A DNA stretch of 64,000 nucleotides, taken from contig CAJQUW010002154.1 in NCBI GenBank assembly GCA_907163375.1, positions 1-64,000 on the forward strand, written 5' to 3'. The position numbers and the translations under genes were made by a program. The notes under the pieces are model-generated. The model was not told where the DNA came from. It did no database searches and saw nothing but the letters and a program-made list of their open reading frames with translations. Shown here one piece after another: positions 63,330 to 64,000 of this stretch. Every line of letters begins with the position of its first letter. Position 1 is the stretch's first letter. This DNA is from Prostheceraeus crozeri (taxonomy: Eukaryota; Platyhelminthes; Polycladida; Euryleptidae).

Positions 63330-64000
63330 TATCATCAGTTTTTTGTGAGCACCATCAAAGAGTTCGGATGCCCAGCTCCTCCTTCAGCTCACGAACAGAA
63401 GCCTCTCAGCGAGGTGGCACATTGTCGTCTTGTAGGATGTAATGCTGAAGCTCACCGAACTTTGAATTGGCGAAGGGGACGAAGTGTTGTTGCAGTATCT
63501 CCGCATAGGTCTCGCCCGACACGCTCTTGTGAACAACGAGTTCCGTCCTCCCGTTCAACGCGATTTCACCAAGACATGGACGGAGGTGCCTTGTGATTAG
63601 TGTATCTGGACACAATCCGACTGGAATGCTTGACCGGGGCCTCTCCAAACACGTACTCTGCCGTCGCTTTTGAAGAGGCGGAAGCGAGTCTCGTCGGTGA
63701 AGACGACCCTTCTCCACTACTGGATACGCCAGTGGGCTCGTTACATGGCTCATCGCTCCCTAGCTGCTACGTGGGCAGGGTTAAGTTGCAACCACTTCCT
63801 CATCCTTTTGGATCGCAAACCAGACTCTCGGAGACGCGCTCTGATCGTGTCCGAGCTGAGAATCTGGGCGAGGTGGCCCTTCTCACCCCACATTAACCTG
63901 AGTAGAGTGGCCGGAAGAGTTCGATTGTCCCGTCCTAGGCGTCGGTCGGCCCTTTGCGTAGTCTGCCGTCGAACTCTCCCACAGTTGCCATGAAGAACAG
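63330..64000 (-). pseudogene. Tc1/mariner transposase fragment, running off the window
   Basis: On the minus strand, in two or three frames: IRARLRESGLRSKRMRKWLQ, then VVFTDETRFRLFKSDGRVRV with the first catalytic Asp, GPGQAF, and later ETYAEILQQHFVPFANSKFG and YILQDDNVPPR with the second Asp (the usual QQDNAPxH). These are the DDE motifs of Tc1-type transposases. Frameshifts near 63,600 and 63,720 and an in-frame stop near 63,598 show it is dead; the N-terminus lies past the right edge. Confidence 0.8.

Overview
The window is metazoan nuclear DNA, probably from a marine invertebrate. It has spliced host exons and a dense mix of animal mobile elements: Penelope-like elements (PLEs), LINEs, piggyBac-, hAT- and mariner-type DNA elements, and Polinton/adintovirus-type self-synthesising elements. 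I cannot name the species. No bacterial, phage or CRISPR features are present. Clear host coding sequence is limited to two exons of one WD-repeat gene (56.2-58.3 kb, minus strand).

Layout. (1) 1-13.6 kb holds two head-to-tail, AT-rich copies of a Polinton/adintovirus-like element. They carry adenain-type protease, PolB start, packaging ATPase, capsid and virion core genes, and an open reading frame in which a parvovirus-type phospholipase A2 domain is fused to a retrovirus-like integrase. The copies are studded with small GC-rich hairpins and separated by a repeated 'GGAACGGTCATGATTT' block. (2) 13.8-24.2 kb is gene-poor, with two PLE remnants, a TTAA-flanked piggyBac-like MITE and a tRNA-related inverted repeat. 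(3) 24,236-39,710 is a 15.5 kb element with ~510 bp terminal inverted repeats. It encodes a protein-primed-type DNA polymerase B (broken) behind small phase-1 introns, three stand-alone paralogues of the PolB N-terminal domain, a RING plus DEDDh-exonuclease-like protein and a coiled-coil protein. I see no capsid, ATPase, protease or integrase gene in it. (4) 40.4-45.3 kb has a PLE remnant with ribozyme-like arms, a LINE remnant and a hAT MITE. (5) 45,760-52,581 is a composite element with ~210 bp inverted ends and a 4-bp target duplication. It contains a tandem array of a 303-bp repeat and a PLE reverse transcriptase/GIY-YIG gene. (6) 52.6-64 kb has a foldback repeat, a LINE 3' end, the WD-repeat exons, another foldback, a mariner-like element carrying only a helix-turn-helix gene, and a Tc1/mariner transposase fragment running off the end.

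The most striking signal is in region 5. Every 303-bp unit contains a complete type I hammerhead ribozyme core with a palindromic, dimer-type stem III, and about 45 bp upstream it has tRNA-like A and B boxes. This is the architecture of an animal retrozyme, a non-autonomous self-cleaving circular-RNA retroelement. It lies beside a PLE, the class thought to mobilise such elements, and three PLE copies in the window carry a related CTGAAGA...GAA(A)GCGCT hammerhead-like motif in their ends. The whole composite sits in one arm of an older inverted repeat whose other arm preserves the unoccupied site.
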